Source of the DNA: Ridgeia piscesae
Taxonomy: Eukaryota > Annelida > Polychaeta > Sabellida > Siboglinidae
Direction: 5' to 3'
Assembly: GCA_025642075.2 (NCBI GenBank)
Contig: JAODUO010000028.1
Coordinates: 987,001 to 1,051,000 of the forward strand
DNA: 64,000 nt
Shown piece after piece: positions 43,771-56,524 of the stretch. The first letter of the stretch is position 1. Each line of letters opens with the position of its first letter. The notes under the pieces were generated by a model, which saw nothing but the letters and a program-made list of their open reading frames with translations, did not search any database and was not told where the DNA came from. The position numbers and the translations under genes are program-made.

Positions 43771-44338
43771 GGGAGGTCTGTAATGAGCAAGGTACTGACT
43801 GCCACCTGTATGCACTCGTGGTCATTTGGTGGTCGCACTTGCACTTGATCCAAACATGTTCTACTACACTTCACTTTCTAGTCCGGGGAATTAGGGTGTG
43901 GAAACTATTTCATGTCTTTAGACGGGAATTTTGGAGTGGGAAGTGTAATTGCAAAGATTTTGGTTCTACTACTGAACACAACACGATTGCTTTATTGAGT
44001 GACTGTCCTGAAATAATAGGACATACATAGGACATAATGCGTACACATAAAAACAGGCCGTCAACTTCGAATATGCAATTGTCACAAGTAATCCGAACAG
44101 TGAAAGACATGTTACTCTTGCTTAATTGTTTTCAGGCATTAGTATTAAATTAGTATCTTGTTTTTTATATAGACCACCAAGATCATGATGTATTATGTTG
44201 AAAAAATAACGTGGCAGTGTTGTTAAGAAATTAAGACTTATGAAACTTGTAGTGCTATCAACATTTTGTAGTAAAACAATATTTTAAAATCTAATGATGG
44301 TATGTTTACAGTGAGATAGCCTTTCTGGCAAGGACCTG

Positions 44339-44340
<2 letters not shown>

Positions 44341-44375
<35 letters not shown>
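44341..44375. repeat. (TA)n microsatellite
   Basis: About 16 TA units. Confidence 0.95.
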
Positions 44376-44380
<5 letters not shown>

Positions 44381-44663
44381 GCCAACTTTGAAAGTAAACC
44401 AATCATTTATAAATTGGGACATGTGGGACACTTGATAAAGAAAACATTGGAATGCTTTGTAATGTTGGGTCATCTTACATGGTATGTTCACATGACAATA
44501 CACCCGCAAACAATTATGTTACAATATATTACTACTTTAAATAAGAACAATCACATACAATAAAAAGTGAAACGTTATAGCATTGATAAATAATAACTGG
44601 TATGATCAAATGTTAATTAAAAATCATAAAGTTTGGAATAAAATAATATTTTATTTGCATATA

Positions 44664-44722
44664 TCACATATATATATATATAATATATATATTATATATA
44701 TATGTATATATATATATATATG
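44664..44722. repeat. (TA)n microsatellite, interrupted
   Basis: TA runs with AATATA interruptions. Confidence 0.9.
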
Positions 44723-46199
44723 ATAAATTAACTAATACACGCAATAAAAAACATGGAGTGGAATATGTGTGTACTGCAGATGGGAGAAAAACCACTTCTG
44801 TTTTGACAGGACTTATACAACTAGGGGGAAAAGCTGCTACCTAACTTGCTTGATCTGATTTGGCAACTAGATGGGAGGGGATCAAATAGGTCATGGGCAG
44901 GATGGGATGAATAAGAGGCACTGCTACTACAATGATTCAAGGCTGGGAAGGTCTGCCAATGATCAGGAAGCAGTGTTTACATGTATATAGGAGTGAAATA
45001 TGTAACAAATGTAGATGGCATGACTGTCTGTATCTCTTTCCCCCCATTTATTTGGGGTCAACCCCCACCAACTACCACTCGCTCCTAATGGAAGCGAACA
45101 TGTTAATTATTCTGTGATTTGTTAGTCTGACACAAATAAATTCAATAACTTAGTAGAAAGTAGAAACTGGCTGAAACTGAAATTGCGGTCGCAGGAAGTG
45201 TTTGTGTACACTAATCACACCTTGAAACAGGTGACTTGGGTCACGCAACAACATAAGCAAATAAATTGTAGTGCCTAAACGAAAACATTTGTTAAATTAT
45301 CCGAATAGGGAAGTATCGGATTAATGCTGTTTATTGGATTTTCAAGGTAGTATAGGGATATGCCATGTACATGAAACCGAAAGACTGCCCAAGACACTAG
45401 GAAGATTACGACTTCAATATTTTATATCACACTGTTCTACTTCCTACAGGAAATGTTAAAGTGACATGATCAGTTTGTGGCTTTTTATTTTTATTGCAAA
45501 ATCATGTTAATCAGTATAAGTTATAACCATTGTAGCGTCCTGACCGCCAATAAATGTTTTATCGAAACAGAACTGACTTTGTGATGTTAAACGTCGAATG
45601 TTTATAAGAATCCCGATGCTGTCACTCAAATCACCGCGAGTGACACCCACCCTTTGACCTTTACCAACTGGGAGCCGTGCACCTGGCTGGGTGTGGCGTT
45701 AGTGGCGTCAACTTGTGTTCACATGATACTGCATCGTGTGATCATGCATTTCCTTCTGGGCTTTTAGCCACGCCTACAACGGTTTCGAAAACGCCTCATG
45801 GTCGATGTGTACAGAGAGTTAAGCGCTCTTACTGTGTCTATTTTCAACCCCTAAATGGTACTTGAAAACATATTTTGACTGTCTTTATGCTATAATAGGT
45901 ATAATTTATACCGTATAATATGATTTTGCAATAAAAATAAAAAACCACGAACGGATCATGTCGCTTTAAATAGGCAGACATCAATAGACAATGTAATGTG
46001 CTGACACCTGATGGCTACAATATAAGTTGGGTGAAACCATACCTTAAAGGCTTCAATGTGAAGAGAATCACAATCAACTCTGTTTATTGCTCACACATTT
46101 TAGCGGCATAGATTGGAATATGACATGTCAATACATACACATGTACTAGAACAAAATATGTAATTTTTCACAAAATGTCATGTATAAATTATTTGAAAT

Positions 46200-46364
46200 G
46201 CTGTTTGATAAAATTAATGATATTTAAAATTCATATATCGGATAGACCCAAGCAATTCAATAAATGATAGTTTTGAAGTTCATTAGTGATTCTTGGCGAC
46301 CCACTCAAAACAGCTTGGCAACCCAATTTTCCGTTCGCGACCCTGGGGTCAAGAACCACTGTAC
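46200..46364 (-). mobile_element. hAT-like non-autonomous element end
   Basis: The - strand starts CAGTGGTTCTTGACCCCAGG, then GTCGCGAACGG and GGTTGCCAAG, GAGTGGGTCGCCAAG. CAGTGGTTCTCAACC-type ends are characteristic of hAT MITEs. Only one end is clear. Confidence 0.45.
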
Positions 46365-46965
46365 TGGGAGCAAATAAACAAGTGCTGTTTATCTTCACTG
46401 ATTGAAGGTGAGTGCTACTGCTGTGCTGATTCCATGCCGAGTGGCCGAGTGCATATACTAGATCTTGACCACAACCCAACCGGGGAGAGAGAATCGCTAC
46501 AACCATAATGTATAGTATAGCACCGGTTCATGGTGTCTTGCTTGTATCATCAAACGTGTTGATAATAGGCTCAATAAAATACATAAATTTCTAAACATAG
46601 TCACAAAACAAAATAGTGGGAACAGTGGTGCCACCTGTAGGACAGAACTGTATTAATTTTTGCAAATATTGAAATGGCACAGTCAGTGCTTCCAGTGTCT
46701 TGGTAAGCACAGTGATGTGTGTCTCGGCCTGCCATTTACAACCTGTTTTGGATGACAGCATCCCTACAAATTTACCAGACCACAACTTGTGCTTGAGACG
46801 ACCCAACCACCAATGCTTCCACCCCGACCTTCCAGGCATTTATAATATTGCAACCATCCAATGAAATGTTTACTTATCCAAAAGTATGGGTCTCGGTATA
46901 CAGCCCTAACTTGTTTACCTCATGTTTAATAATCCGGTTGTTTCACAATCCACGTTTTATAATAA

Positions 46966-47172
46966 AAACGTAAGTTCTTACATATCGAAGTATCCAGCCA
47001 TGCTGCAATTAATACACGGAGGCTGCCCATACAAATATCCACCACTCTCTATAGCCAGGTATTCATTTATATACCTGAGTGAACTGGAGCAATTTAGAGT
47101 AAAAAACCTTTATTCAAACCCGGGTTCTTTCAGTTGAGAGTCAGAAGTTCTACTCCTGAGTCACTGCGCTCT
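46966..47172 (-). mobile_element. tRNA-derived SINE, internally deleted copy
   Basis: Shares GTAAGTTCTTA tail, ATCCAGCCATGCTGCAATTA, CACCACTCTCTATAGCCAGG, GAGTGAACTGGAGCAAT and a degenerate tRNA-like head with 30346-30679; about 130 bp of the middle is missing and the B box is decayed. Confidence 0.75.
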
Positions 47173-48911
47173 AAGGTGTCTCCCTAATTCACAAGTTTCG
47201 TTTATCCGACCAAAAATATTGTGAACCAAAATGTGGAGAAAAACGAGTCCTGACCACGTGACTACTCTGAGCCCCAGCTTCATCAGTTGTGTGAACACTC
47301 TTTGTATTTCTGGGTAATACACGAGTTGTACGGAAAGAAAACAACAATGTGAGAACACAACGTGGGTTATGTAAGCACTGCCATGACGCACAGTCGAGAT
47401 TCCTTTATTATTTCTCAAAGTTACAATGGCTGAAGCACACTTCAGTGAGGGGTCATTTCAACACAGCCATATCTGACACTACACAAAACAGCTTCCTGTG
47501 TGAGGGATGTGACTACTGGTGAAACTGCAGACACCCTCCCCCATATCAAAAGGCAACTCCAGGGAATCACCCTCACACAATTAAAAATAATTATACTTAC
47601 AGAATGTTACATGTAACACAAGCCATGATTGGCTAATATCCAAATCACAGATTCCAGAATGGCAATAAAATAATTGGATAATTAACAGGCACAACTTATC
47701 TGCAGCAATTGGACTAGATCTACCAAGACGTAATGAAAATAGATATATCAAAACTATCCATAAATCACACTAGGGTGGAGAAGGTTGCGGTCACATAACT
47801 TGTTTTGTGTAGTGTCAAAATCAGTATTGAAACGTCCGTTACAAGTGAATCTTCCCTCAAGACACTGTATCTTATCAGTCCAACTGCAGCGAATATCTTA
47901 TTCACCCATCGAATTAGCATCTGTTGTCTTACAGCATTTAGAGATCTACCTAGACAAATATACATCCACCTAGACAACTTAAGTAACCTTCATAAATACA
48001 ACATTGTAACACTTACATCCAATGTGTATGTGTCTGACCTACTGATACTGTACATACCTCAGTGATATGGAAACAGTTAAATGATATAAACAATTCTCAC
48101 TGCTTAACAAAATGACATTGCAACAGTCATTGCAATAACATATCAGCTGGTTACAAGTTATACCTGCACAACATATGGCACTGTCATGATTTTTAATCTC
48201 TTATTTTTATTTTTATTATCGTTAAAGATGATATATAGTTTATTCAGAGAACGATTTATTGGTCTGACATTTTTTTCATTTATGAATTTTTTTCATGGAA
48301 AATATGCTCAGGCATACAGGATTAAAACCAACTTAATATTACAACTTGAAGTTACTATTGATGTGAGGTTTAACAAAATTGCAATTTAAATGTATGAAAG
48401 CCTCAACCAGCTGTGCATAAGTTAACAAGTGAAAATCAATGATGCATTCCCTATCAATAACTACATATACATACATGTACACAAGTTGATATACGTATAA
48501 AAACAATGCTTATATAATCGCTACACACAACTACTCAAGAATATGTGTTTCTTATTAAGCCATTTGTTGTGACAGTTTGTGAGATAAAAAGGATATATAA
48601 AAAGTACATCTGTTCACTGTATCTACACCTCATCCGTCAAAGGACAGTCATTTTCAATGCTGCATAAATTATGTACGCCGTAGTTAAATATATTTTGTTG
48701 TAAAACAATTTAAATGTAGCATTATTTTACATAAACCAAAACGTGTTACTAAACCTTAATAAAACATCCATTAAATAACAAACAAAACAAATTTCTTGCT
48801 TAGTTTAGGGCACAATTATAAACTAATTGTGTCCATATCTCTGTGCTATGATGCAACCTTTGAGTTCATGCACTCCTTTACCCCATGCAGCAAACATACC
48901 CAAGCAGAGTG

Positions 48912-50120
48912 TGCAGTGAACTATACATTGAACTACAATGTTCAGTGAACTATACATTGAACTACAATGTTCAGTGAACTATACATTGAACTACAATGTT
49001 CAGTGAACTATACATTGAACTACAATGTTCAGTGAACTATACATAGAACTACAATGTTCAGTGAACTATACATTGAACTACAATGTTCAGTGAACTATAC
49101 ATTGAACTACAATGTTCCGTGAACTATACATTGAATTACAATGTTCAGTGAACTATACATTGAACTACAATGTTCAGTGAACTATACATTGAACTACAAT
49201 GTTCGTGAACTATACATTGAATTACAATGTTCAGTGAAGTATACATTGAACTACAATGTTCAGTGAACTATACATTGAACTACAATGTTCAGTGAACTAT
49301 ACATTGAATTACAATGTTCAGTGAACTATACATTGAACTACAATGTTCAGTGAACTATACATTGAACTACAATGTTCCGTGAACTATACATTGAATTACA
49401 ATGTTCAGTGAACTACCGGGGTATACATTGAATTACAATATTCAGTGAACTACCAGGTATACATTGAATTACAATGTTCAGTGAACTATGCATTGAACTA
49501 CAATGTTCAGTGAACTATACATTGAACTACAATGTTCAGTGAACTATACATTGAACTACAATGTTCAGTGAACTATACATTGAACTACAATGTTCAGTGA
49601 ACTATACATTGAACTACAATGTTCAGTGAACTATGCATTGAACTACAATGTTCAGTGAACTATGCATTGAACTACAATGTTCAGTGAACTATACATTGAA
49701 CTACAATGTTCAGTGAACTATACATTGAACTACAATGTTCAGTGAACTATACATTGAACTACAATGTTCAGTGAACTATACATTGAACTACAATGTTCAG
49801 TGAACTATACATTGAACTACAATGTTCAGTGAACTATACATTGAACTACAATGTTCAGTGAACTATACATTGAACTACAATGTTCAGTGAACTATACATT
49901 GAACTACAATGTTCAGTGAACTATGCATTGAACTACAATGTTCAGTGAACTATACATTGAACTACAATGTTCAGTGAACTATGCATTGAACTACAATGTT
50001 CAGTGAACTATACATTGAACTACAATGTTCAGTGAACTATACATTGAACTACAATGTTCAGTGAACTATACATTGAACTACAATGTTCAGTGAACTATAC
50101 ATTGAACTACAATGTTCAAT
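48912..50120 (+). repeat. 29-bp minisatellite between CLK and tetraspanin
   Basis: About 41 units of TTCAGTGAAC-TATACATTGA-ACTACAATG. Each unit holds two small inverted repeats, GTTCA-G-TGAAC and CATTG-AACTA-CAATG. Rare variants: TTCCGTGAAC, a 28-bp unit with TTCGTGAAC, CTACCGGGGTATAC. Confidence 0.97.
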
Positions 50121-51348
50121 GTACCACAACAGGTGATTATCGGGCAAACAACAATAACTCAAGCTGGATATATTACAGCACAATACAACACTGTACAAAA
50201 TTGTAAAAAGTACAAAAATAATATCACTATCTAACAAATGGACCCATCTTAATAATAACAAACCGTACATGAATGCCCAATGAACTGTCTGTCTGCATTC
50301 CACCTCACTGAACCATTTCTAACACCCCAACAGAAGGTAAGACTTCGCCAAGAGTGGTCAACTAAAAACATGAAGTTACGCAAATGTAAAATTGCATTTC
50401 AAAACCACTGCCCAATGTTGTATATAAATGCTAAGATACAATGCCACATAACATTAAATGCACAACTTTGTGTGGTCTGTCTGTCACACTAACCTTTACC
50501 AGTGCACTTATCTTGAGCATAATATGGAAGACATCGTTATAATAAAACAATTTGTAAAAAAACTTGCATAAATAGTACCATAGGGGCATAACATACAGCT
50601 ACATACTGCGTAATGTTTTACTTTCTACTCTGCTACACAACTGTAAACAATTACAGGCAGTCACCTCATACATAACTCTCCTCACATGGAGGTGACAAGC
50701 TGCCTAACCGTGCAAGCCTCCACTGGCAATATGAGAAATAATACAGTTTCTACTCGTGTTTTAAGCAAAAGACAATGTAATTTCAAATTACCACCGTCAA
50801 TGTCTGAAATTGTTATTGTCACAAATGACTGAATGCCACAACTTATAAAACTGACATGTCTTTTGTGTTATTTTCTCAATACTAGTCCATAAATCTAGTA
50901 CCAATCCAACCAACACAATGTATGTGAATCTTACTGCATATGATTTTCTTCCCCTGTCCTTGTAGCAGTTTAAACAACAACATGAAAAATAAATAACATT
51001 TATCCAATGTCACTTTCAATTAGCTTAATGGTGACTGAATTTGTGTCTGGTTGTTGTGATTAATTCCAAACAAATGTAACTACAGTCATATCTAAATTTC
51101 TTAGAAATTGGCTAAACAGGGTTTTAGGACAGATTGGACAGGGATTGTTTTGTACAAGAAGCAGCAGAATGTGGGAAATGTCTACTATACCTACTTTTAC
51201 AAGTACAATCAACTGGTTACTATAGCAAATTTGACAACAGAACGATTGTGTCTGACACCTGTTTTCATCTAAGTTATGGCGAGACTAGTTTGTGGATTGT
51301 TTAGCTGAACAGTTTCCCCAGTCCACTGTGACAGAGGTCTGTGTCAGT
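50121..51348 (-). other. Tetraspanin 3' UTR or 3' flank
   Basis: Directly follows the stop on the - strand. No AATAAA on the - strand is visible between 50121 and 51348; the nearest candidates lie near 48200-48260, beyond the 29-bp minisatellite, so the mRNA could include that array. No other gene seen. Confidence 0.35.
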
Positions 51349-51417
51349 CTAGTCAAAGTAGTGTTTAGAACTCCGAAGACAACAGACCAGGGCAATGGAC
51401 GATACCAGGCCCAGGAA
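51349..51417 (-). CDS. TSPAN: Tetraspanin exon 6 (TM4 end, C-terminus, stop)
   Basis: Acceptor GTTTCGTTGCAG. Encodes FLGLVSSIALVCCLRSSKHY plus FD and TAG (51351-51349). Cys-Cys after TM4 is a usual palmitoylation position in the family. Too short to be found by length alone; supported by phase and TM4 completion. Confidence 0.9.
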   Translation of the reverse strand, partial: FLGLVSSIALVCCLRSSKHYFD

Positions 51418-54400
51418 CTGCAACGAAACAACCAGGAACATGACATCAGCAATGACAATGCAGCTGGACACAAATTAAAATAAAATACCTTTATTTATCC
51501 CGCATGGGGAAATTTCATTTCAACAACACACAGTCATGTAAATACATCCTCAAAACACTACATTTCAACAACATACATCCATGTAATTATGTAAACACAT
51601 CCTCCAAACACTACATTTCAAAAACATACATCCATGTAATTATGTAAACACATCCTCCAAACACTACATTTCAACAACATACAGCCATGTAAACACATCC
51701 TCCAAACAATACATTTCAACAACATACAGCCATGTAAACACATCCTCCAAACAATACATTTCAACAACATACATCACATGTAATTATGTAAACACATCCT
51801 CCAAACAATACATTTCAACAACATACAACATACAGCCATGTAAACACATCCTCCAAACAATACATTTCAACAACATACATACATGTAATTATGTAAACAC
51901 ATCCTCCAAACACTACATTTCAACAACATACATACATGTAATTATGTAAACACATCCTCCAAACACTACATTTCAACAACATACAGCCATGTAAACACAT
52001 CCTCCAAACACTACATTTCAACAACATACAGCCATGTAAACACATCCTCCAAACAATACATTTCAACAACATACATACATGTAATTATGTAAACACATCC
52101 TCCAAACACTACATTTCAACAACATACAACATACAGCCATGTAAACACATCCTCCAAACATACATTTCAACAACATACGTACATGTAATTATGTAAACAC
52201 ATCCTCCAAACACTACATTTCAACAACATACAACATACAGCCATGTAAACACATCCTCCAAACACTACATTTCAACAACATACGTACATGTAATTATGTA
52301 AACACATCCTCCAAACACTACATTTCAACAACATACAGCCATGTAAACACATCCTCCAAACACTACATTTCAACAACATACGTACATGTAATTATGTAAA
52401 CACATCCTCCAAACACTACATTTCAACAACATACAGCCACGTAAACACATCCTCCAAACATTACATTTCTACAATATGAAATTTTCATTAAAACACATCC
52501 GGGTGCTTAATGTGTTACAATAATGGATATGGCTTATGAGATTTTACAAGAGAATGGAATGGACATTCGTGTTGAGCTCACCTGTAACACACCGACTGTG
52601 ATGGCGACAATTCCAACGACGTACAGATGACGTCTGGCCCAATAGGTCACTTCTTTATTACAGCCCTAAAACACAGGTCACCCATTTTGTACAAAATCAA
52701 CTTATTTTGGTGCAGAGTATATGTGACGTACAACGTTTCAACCCATATTATGCTCCAAAGTATGTTAATTTCTTACAAAACAATCAAACCTTGGAGCCAT
52801 GAACAATAATTCCATATAAGTTAGTTAAAATTGTCCAAACACAGTGGTCAATCTACTGCCGTCATTATGCTATAGCCTCAGTGATCACAGTGGAAGCATC
52901 AAGACAGACTGGACTACCTGAAGTAAGGAGCCATAAATGACCAGTAGGTGACAATTTTAACCAGTAACTATTTATTATGAAGAACTGTATTCAAACCAGC
53001 TATGAAGTTTACTACACGTGAATACTTTAGTACCTATCACCTATATTTCCTTAATTTAGAATAGATCTGATTTATTATGTGCTGTTCAGTTATAACATAA
53101 ATTTCACTAGCTTATATTGATTCTTAGGATATCTCATTTAAATACATTTTTTCCAGAAGAAACTCTTGAAGGAAATATTACTTCTAGACTGAAGAAACAT
53201 TGAAAAAAACATGAAAAAAACCTTTGAAAGAAACCATGAACTCTGTCAATTGCCAACCTGAGAGAACCACATGTTTCGATCGCCTCCTTTCCCGCACCCT
53301 GGGGAAATGGTATAGCAGCAGGAATCGGGCACATTGTTCCCCCCGGGCCACGTGCCCTGGAACCAGTCTGTGTAATTGTTGATGCCACAACACTGAAACT
53401 GAACCACACATCTCGGGTTAGACAGAACTTATCAGACTGCAAGTTGCATTCAGAAACAGTGCACAATCACACTTAGAAACACAGTCACAAGATTGAAGTA
53501 TTACACTGAAGGACAGGTTACATCAGTATATACTGTCTTGACCAGATTTCAGCGGCTGTGGTTATGCAACTGTTAACTTAAAGCCAGGGCGCCAGCGGCT
53601 AGGTTTTACTTTTTCATTTAATATTACATTCTTATGACTACAATATGAATGTTGAAGGTTTACTGCTTGCCAATTTGTATTTAAGTTACTTTATTAAGAT
53701 TGAAACAATGTTCATAATTTGAGACATTCCACCTGTGACATTCCAATGGCAAACACAATTTTTTTAAATAAATAATTTTGTTATCTGACTGATGGTGTGG
53801 GCGGGTTAAAGTTCACAGATGTGGAAAACACATCACACTTACTCCCTGCTGCAGACTGTCCCAGGCCTTCCCCAGTCCCTCCTGCTCGTCCCCGTGGGAA
53901 AACTTCACCTTCCACAAGCCACCCATAAACTCGCGACCCATGATCTGCTTGACCTCTGACCTGTGGACGAACATCAGCGCCCCGAGGGTAATCTCTGCGA
54001 CGAAGAGAATGGCCACCAGGATGAAGTACTGAAGGGCAAAACAATGAGGAACATGTCAGCTGTAATTCCCTCAGTCGTGGGACTCGGCAGGAATGATACA
54101 CTGCGTGCTGAATATAGAAATTAATCAAAAGGCATTTATAAACAATTAATTGCAAGTGTAACTAGAAATGCAATTAATTAGAAACAACAATTATTTATAA
54201 TTAGTGTGAAAATGTAACTGTACCGTCAACACACATACATACATTACAGTTCAATTACAATAATACTACAACTGTAAGTAAGTTTACTTGGCATGTTTTC
54301 AATAAAATAAGTCAAATTACCTGGTATATCAAGATTATAATCGATAAAAAACAATAAAATGTTTGCAATCATAAATATCAAAATTATAATCAATAAAAAC

Positions 54401-55364
54401 AACAACCTTAACAGGACGAGCCTTTGCTATGACTACTGAGTACTGACCACCATGAGCATGACTCGACTGTCAACCAACGCTCCACAGCATCCGAAGAACG
54501 TGACGATGATGAGGATGCTGCCAGCAACAATACAGAGCATGCTGACCCCAAGCAGGTAGTAGTCCGAGGCGACCGACGCCACGACGGCTCCCTTGGATAC
54601 GTGGATCCATACTCCCACAGCGAGCAGACCAAACCCAAACACCTGGAACAGTGGAAAATAATTGAAAAACATTTCTATGCGTATCAGCTGTTGCCTGGTA
54701 TAATCGATATTGAGTGTTTTTTCTGTGGCTGTTCTCTTTACTGTTTTTATTATTATATTAGTTATTTATTTTCAACACATTGTATAAAATGAAGTGATCC
54801 AACTTGTGATATATACTTTTTGAACAGAAACCTTTATAATTTTTTAAATGTCTGTATAATAGTGGATGTTGCATGGAATATTTGATGTTATATTTGATGC
54901 TGATATTGTTTGTTTATTTATATACATGCTGTCCTTATTGTTCTTATAATTATATTGTTTTGTTATTTCTATGTGTTGTTTCAATTACTGGGTCCCACAG
55001 AGTCGCTGGAATCTGAATAAATACATTACAATAAATATGTCAATTAGCGGCTCAAAGAATCCCACTATTACATACACCACTGGCTCAAAGCAACCTGAAT
55101 ATAGATGTGTTCATACTAAGTGGAACTAATTTCAATCAGGTTATGAAAATACTTTGTGATAGCTTTAGGGCAACCCAAGCCTGAATGCAAGGAAGTTATC
55201 ATTTAGTTATGCTCAAAACATGTGTTGTGATTGTGTGAAATCATTCAACTTGTCAGTCAGCAACAGCTGTTGTGTACAAGGATGATACTCACCCAAAAGA
55301 TGACATTGAAGAGGAAGAAGAACCCCTTTACGCAACTGTAGCTAGACAGACCGCCAGAGCCCAT
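51349..55364 (-). CDS. TSPAN: Tetraspanin (TSPAN4/9-like), whole gene
   Basis: Four-pass membrane protein that organises partner receptors in membrane microdomains. Exons on the - strand: 55364-55293, 54642-54448, 54028-53843, 53398-53258, 52665-52582, 51417-51349; all introns are phase 0 with GT-AG ends, giving 747 nt (248 aa). Visible parts: TM1 (about 13-37), small loop, TM2 (about 52-78), TM3 (about 86-110), large loop with CCG (154-156), sequon NYT (Asn159), PDSCC (175-179), further Cys186 and Cys200, TM4 (about 214-241), short tail ending KHYFD. Six loop cysteines and the VPDSCC/GCG pattern resemble TSPAN4/TSPAN9; the exact orthologue is not settled. It lies tail-to-tail with the CLK gene. 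Confidence 0.94.
51515..52476 (+). repeat. 45/54-bp two-length minisatellite in the last tetraspanin intron
   Basis: Units share AACACATCCTCCAAACACTA and CATTTCAACAACATACA; long units add a TAATTATGT stretch after CATG. Short and long types alternate irregularly. It begins beside a CTTTATTTATCCCGCATGGG retroelement-like tail (51487-51506), 98 bp from the exon 6 acceptor. Confidence 0.95.
52582..52665 (-). CDS. TSPAN: Tetraspanin exon 5 (loop end and TM4)
   Basis: Acceptor GTGTTTTAG, donor GTGAGC. Encodes GCNKEVTYWARRHLYVVGIV and AITVGVLQ, the last loop cysteine and first half of TM4. Confidence 0.94.
53258..53398 (-). CDS. TSPAN: Tetraspanin exon 4 (CCG and PDSCC of large loop)
   Basis: Acceptor TGGTTCAG, donor GTTGGC (weak). 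Encodes FQCCGINNYTDWFQGTWPGG, NNVPDSCCYTISPGCGKGGD and RNMWFSQ. The correct frame differs from the two longer open frames here and is chosen because it carries CCG, PDSCC and GC and keeps phase 0. A second AG six bases in would remove Phe-Gln only. Confidence 0.92.
53843..54028 (-). CDS. TSPAN: Tetraspanin exon 3 (TM3 and start of large loop)
   Basis: Acceptor GCCCTTCAG, donor GTAAGT. Encodes YFILVAILFVAEITLGALMF and the helical start of the large extracellular loop, ending GLGKAWDSLQQG, 62 codons. Confidence 0.95.
54448..54642 (-). CDS. TSPAN: Tetraspanin exon 2 (TM1 end to TM2)
   Basis: Acceptor CTGTTCCAG, donor GTCAGT. Encodes VFGFGLLAVGVWIHV, the short outer loop, and TM2 with the conserved FFGCCGAL followed by VDSRVMLMV. 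65 codons, phase 0 at both ends. Confidence 0.95.
55293..55364 (-). CDS. TSPAN: Tetraspanin exon 1 (start codon)
   Basis: ATG at 55364-55362, donor GTGAGT. Encodes MGSGGLSSYSCVKGFFFLFN and VIFW, the cytoplasmic N-terminus and start of TM1. The Cys residue before Lys is a likely palmitoylation site by family analogy. An AG acceptor (TTTGCAG) ends at 55399, so this exon has 34 nt of 5' UTR and a further non-coding exon must lie upstream. Confidence 0.92.
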
Positions 55365-55398
55365 GTTGGTGATGTCTCAAAGGCACGGATGCCTGATG
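55365..55398 (-). other. TSPAN: Tetraspanin 5' UTR part of exon 1
   Basis: 34 nt between the TTTGCAG acceptor and the start codon. The upstream non-coding exon and promoter were not located; a GC-richer stretch with an AAGATGGCGCC motif on the + strand (56157-56167, YY1-like) is a possible promoter. Confidence 0.5.
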
Positions 55399-56524
55399 CT
55401 GCAAATTATACAACATTCTACATCTCACAAACTTAAAAAAAATTATTATAACAAAAAGGTAAGGAAAATATCATTAAAATGCAGCCATTTTCAAATCTTT
55501 ACAGCTACAGTCAAATGTTCATTGCCAATGTAATTGTTTATAATTTTATTGAATATCAGTTAAGTCTTGACATATTACATTCAGCATTCTTGCAGTACAT
55601 GTGATCCTTGGGCCAAATCATCTGCTATGGCACCATTGCACCACGAACCATTCGTCGGCGTGGGCCAAATTAATTATTCTGGGACCCCTCTCACCCTTCT
55701 GCTCTGGCTCTGATTAAGATAGTTTCCCACGGCCATGACCATGGGCCTCCCCACCCCAGTCTCTCTCTTACTACAAACCCCTGAACTAAATTCTACCCCA
55801 CAACATTACCTTGCTACATTTCTCTTATCAAAGATTACCCCCAAAATTTCAACGAAATTATTGTGTTCGTTCAGCAGAAGAAAAAGAACGGTGTCAGAGC
55901 TACGGATAAGTAAGGCAGTGTTATGTAAACATTACGTATTATCGCCCTTGTTGTAAGTAGAGTTCGGAACACGTTATTGTTATTATATCGTTATAAAACA
56001 CTAGGTTGATAAATAGTGCTTTATGAAAATTCAGTATAGTCGATGCAAGAGATCGGTATATAGTGAATAACAGCTCACGAAATTCAGCTTCTCGGATGCA
56101 GAGTTTCCCAGCTTTCACAACACATTCCCGAAATTCTTCTTCACATTTGACGTCGAAAGATGGCGCCACGAAAGCCATACAATTTATTTCATACAATCGC
56201 TAGGTGTCGCCACACACATTTTCACAAGACGGCGGGATGAGCGATTAAATATGTTATGGAAATTGGTAAGCTGCGCCATACAAGTAGCAGGAGCAATCTG
56301 CCTGTAATCTGCTAATGACTATCACGTGTCAAGAGGTTTTGTGTGTGTATAAAATAGCAAAAAAGACAATTGCAAGGCCTTGTAGGCATATAAATCAACG
56401 CTACGCTCCCCTGACTGTTGGTTTCGTTTCCTCCAATCTAGTTCGTAACCTACTTTACCCAGCGCAGCTTAATCTGAAGGAACGTAGCCTCCACGATGGT
56501 GGCCATTGCACTTTGTTGGTATTG

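Larger units (their letters stand above)
43500..48911. other. Intergenic between CLK and tetraspanin 3' ends
   Basis: No gene recognised. Holds TA microsatellites, a hAT-like end and a SINE; the rest (44730-46200, 47180-48911) shows nothing I can name. Confidence 0.6.

Noticed and set aside
44932..45117. Small open frame with a CCCCCATTTATTTGGGGTCAA hairpin
   Set aside because: No homology visible; looks like repeat-derived sequence without definable ends.
48912..50120. CRISPR-like array
   Set aside because: The units are contiguous with no unique spacers, in an intron-bearing animal genome; this is a minisatellite. The same applies to the other arrays.
53134..53466. Longer reverse frames over tetraspanin exon 4
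   Set aside because: They lack CCG and PDSCC in one line and do not fit the flanking phases; the shorter frame at 53258-53398 does.
55939..56196. 85-codon reverse-strand frame (MYEINCMAF...) upstream of tetraspanin
   Set aside because: No family resemblance, no splice connection; could be part of a 5' UTR or promoter region but not supported.
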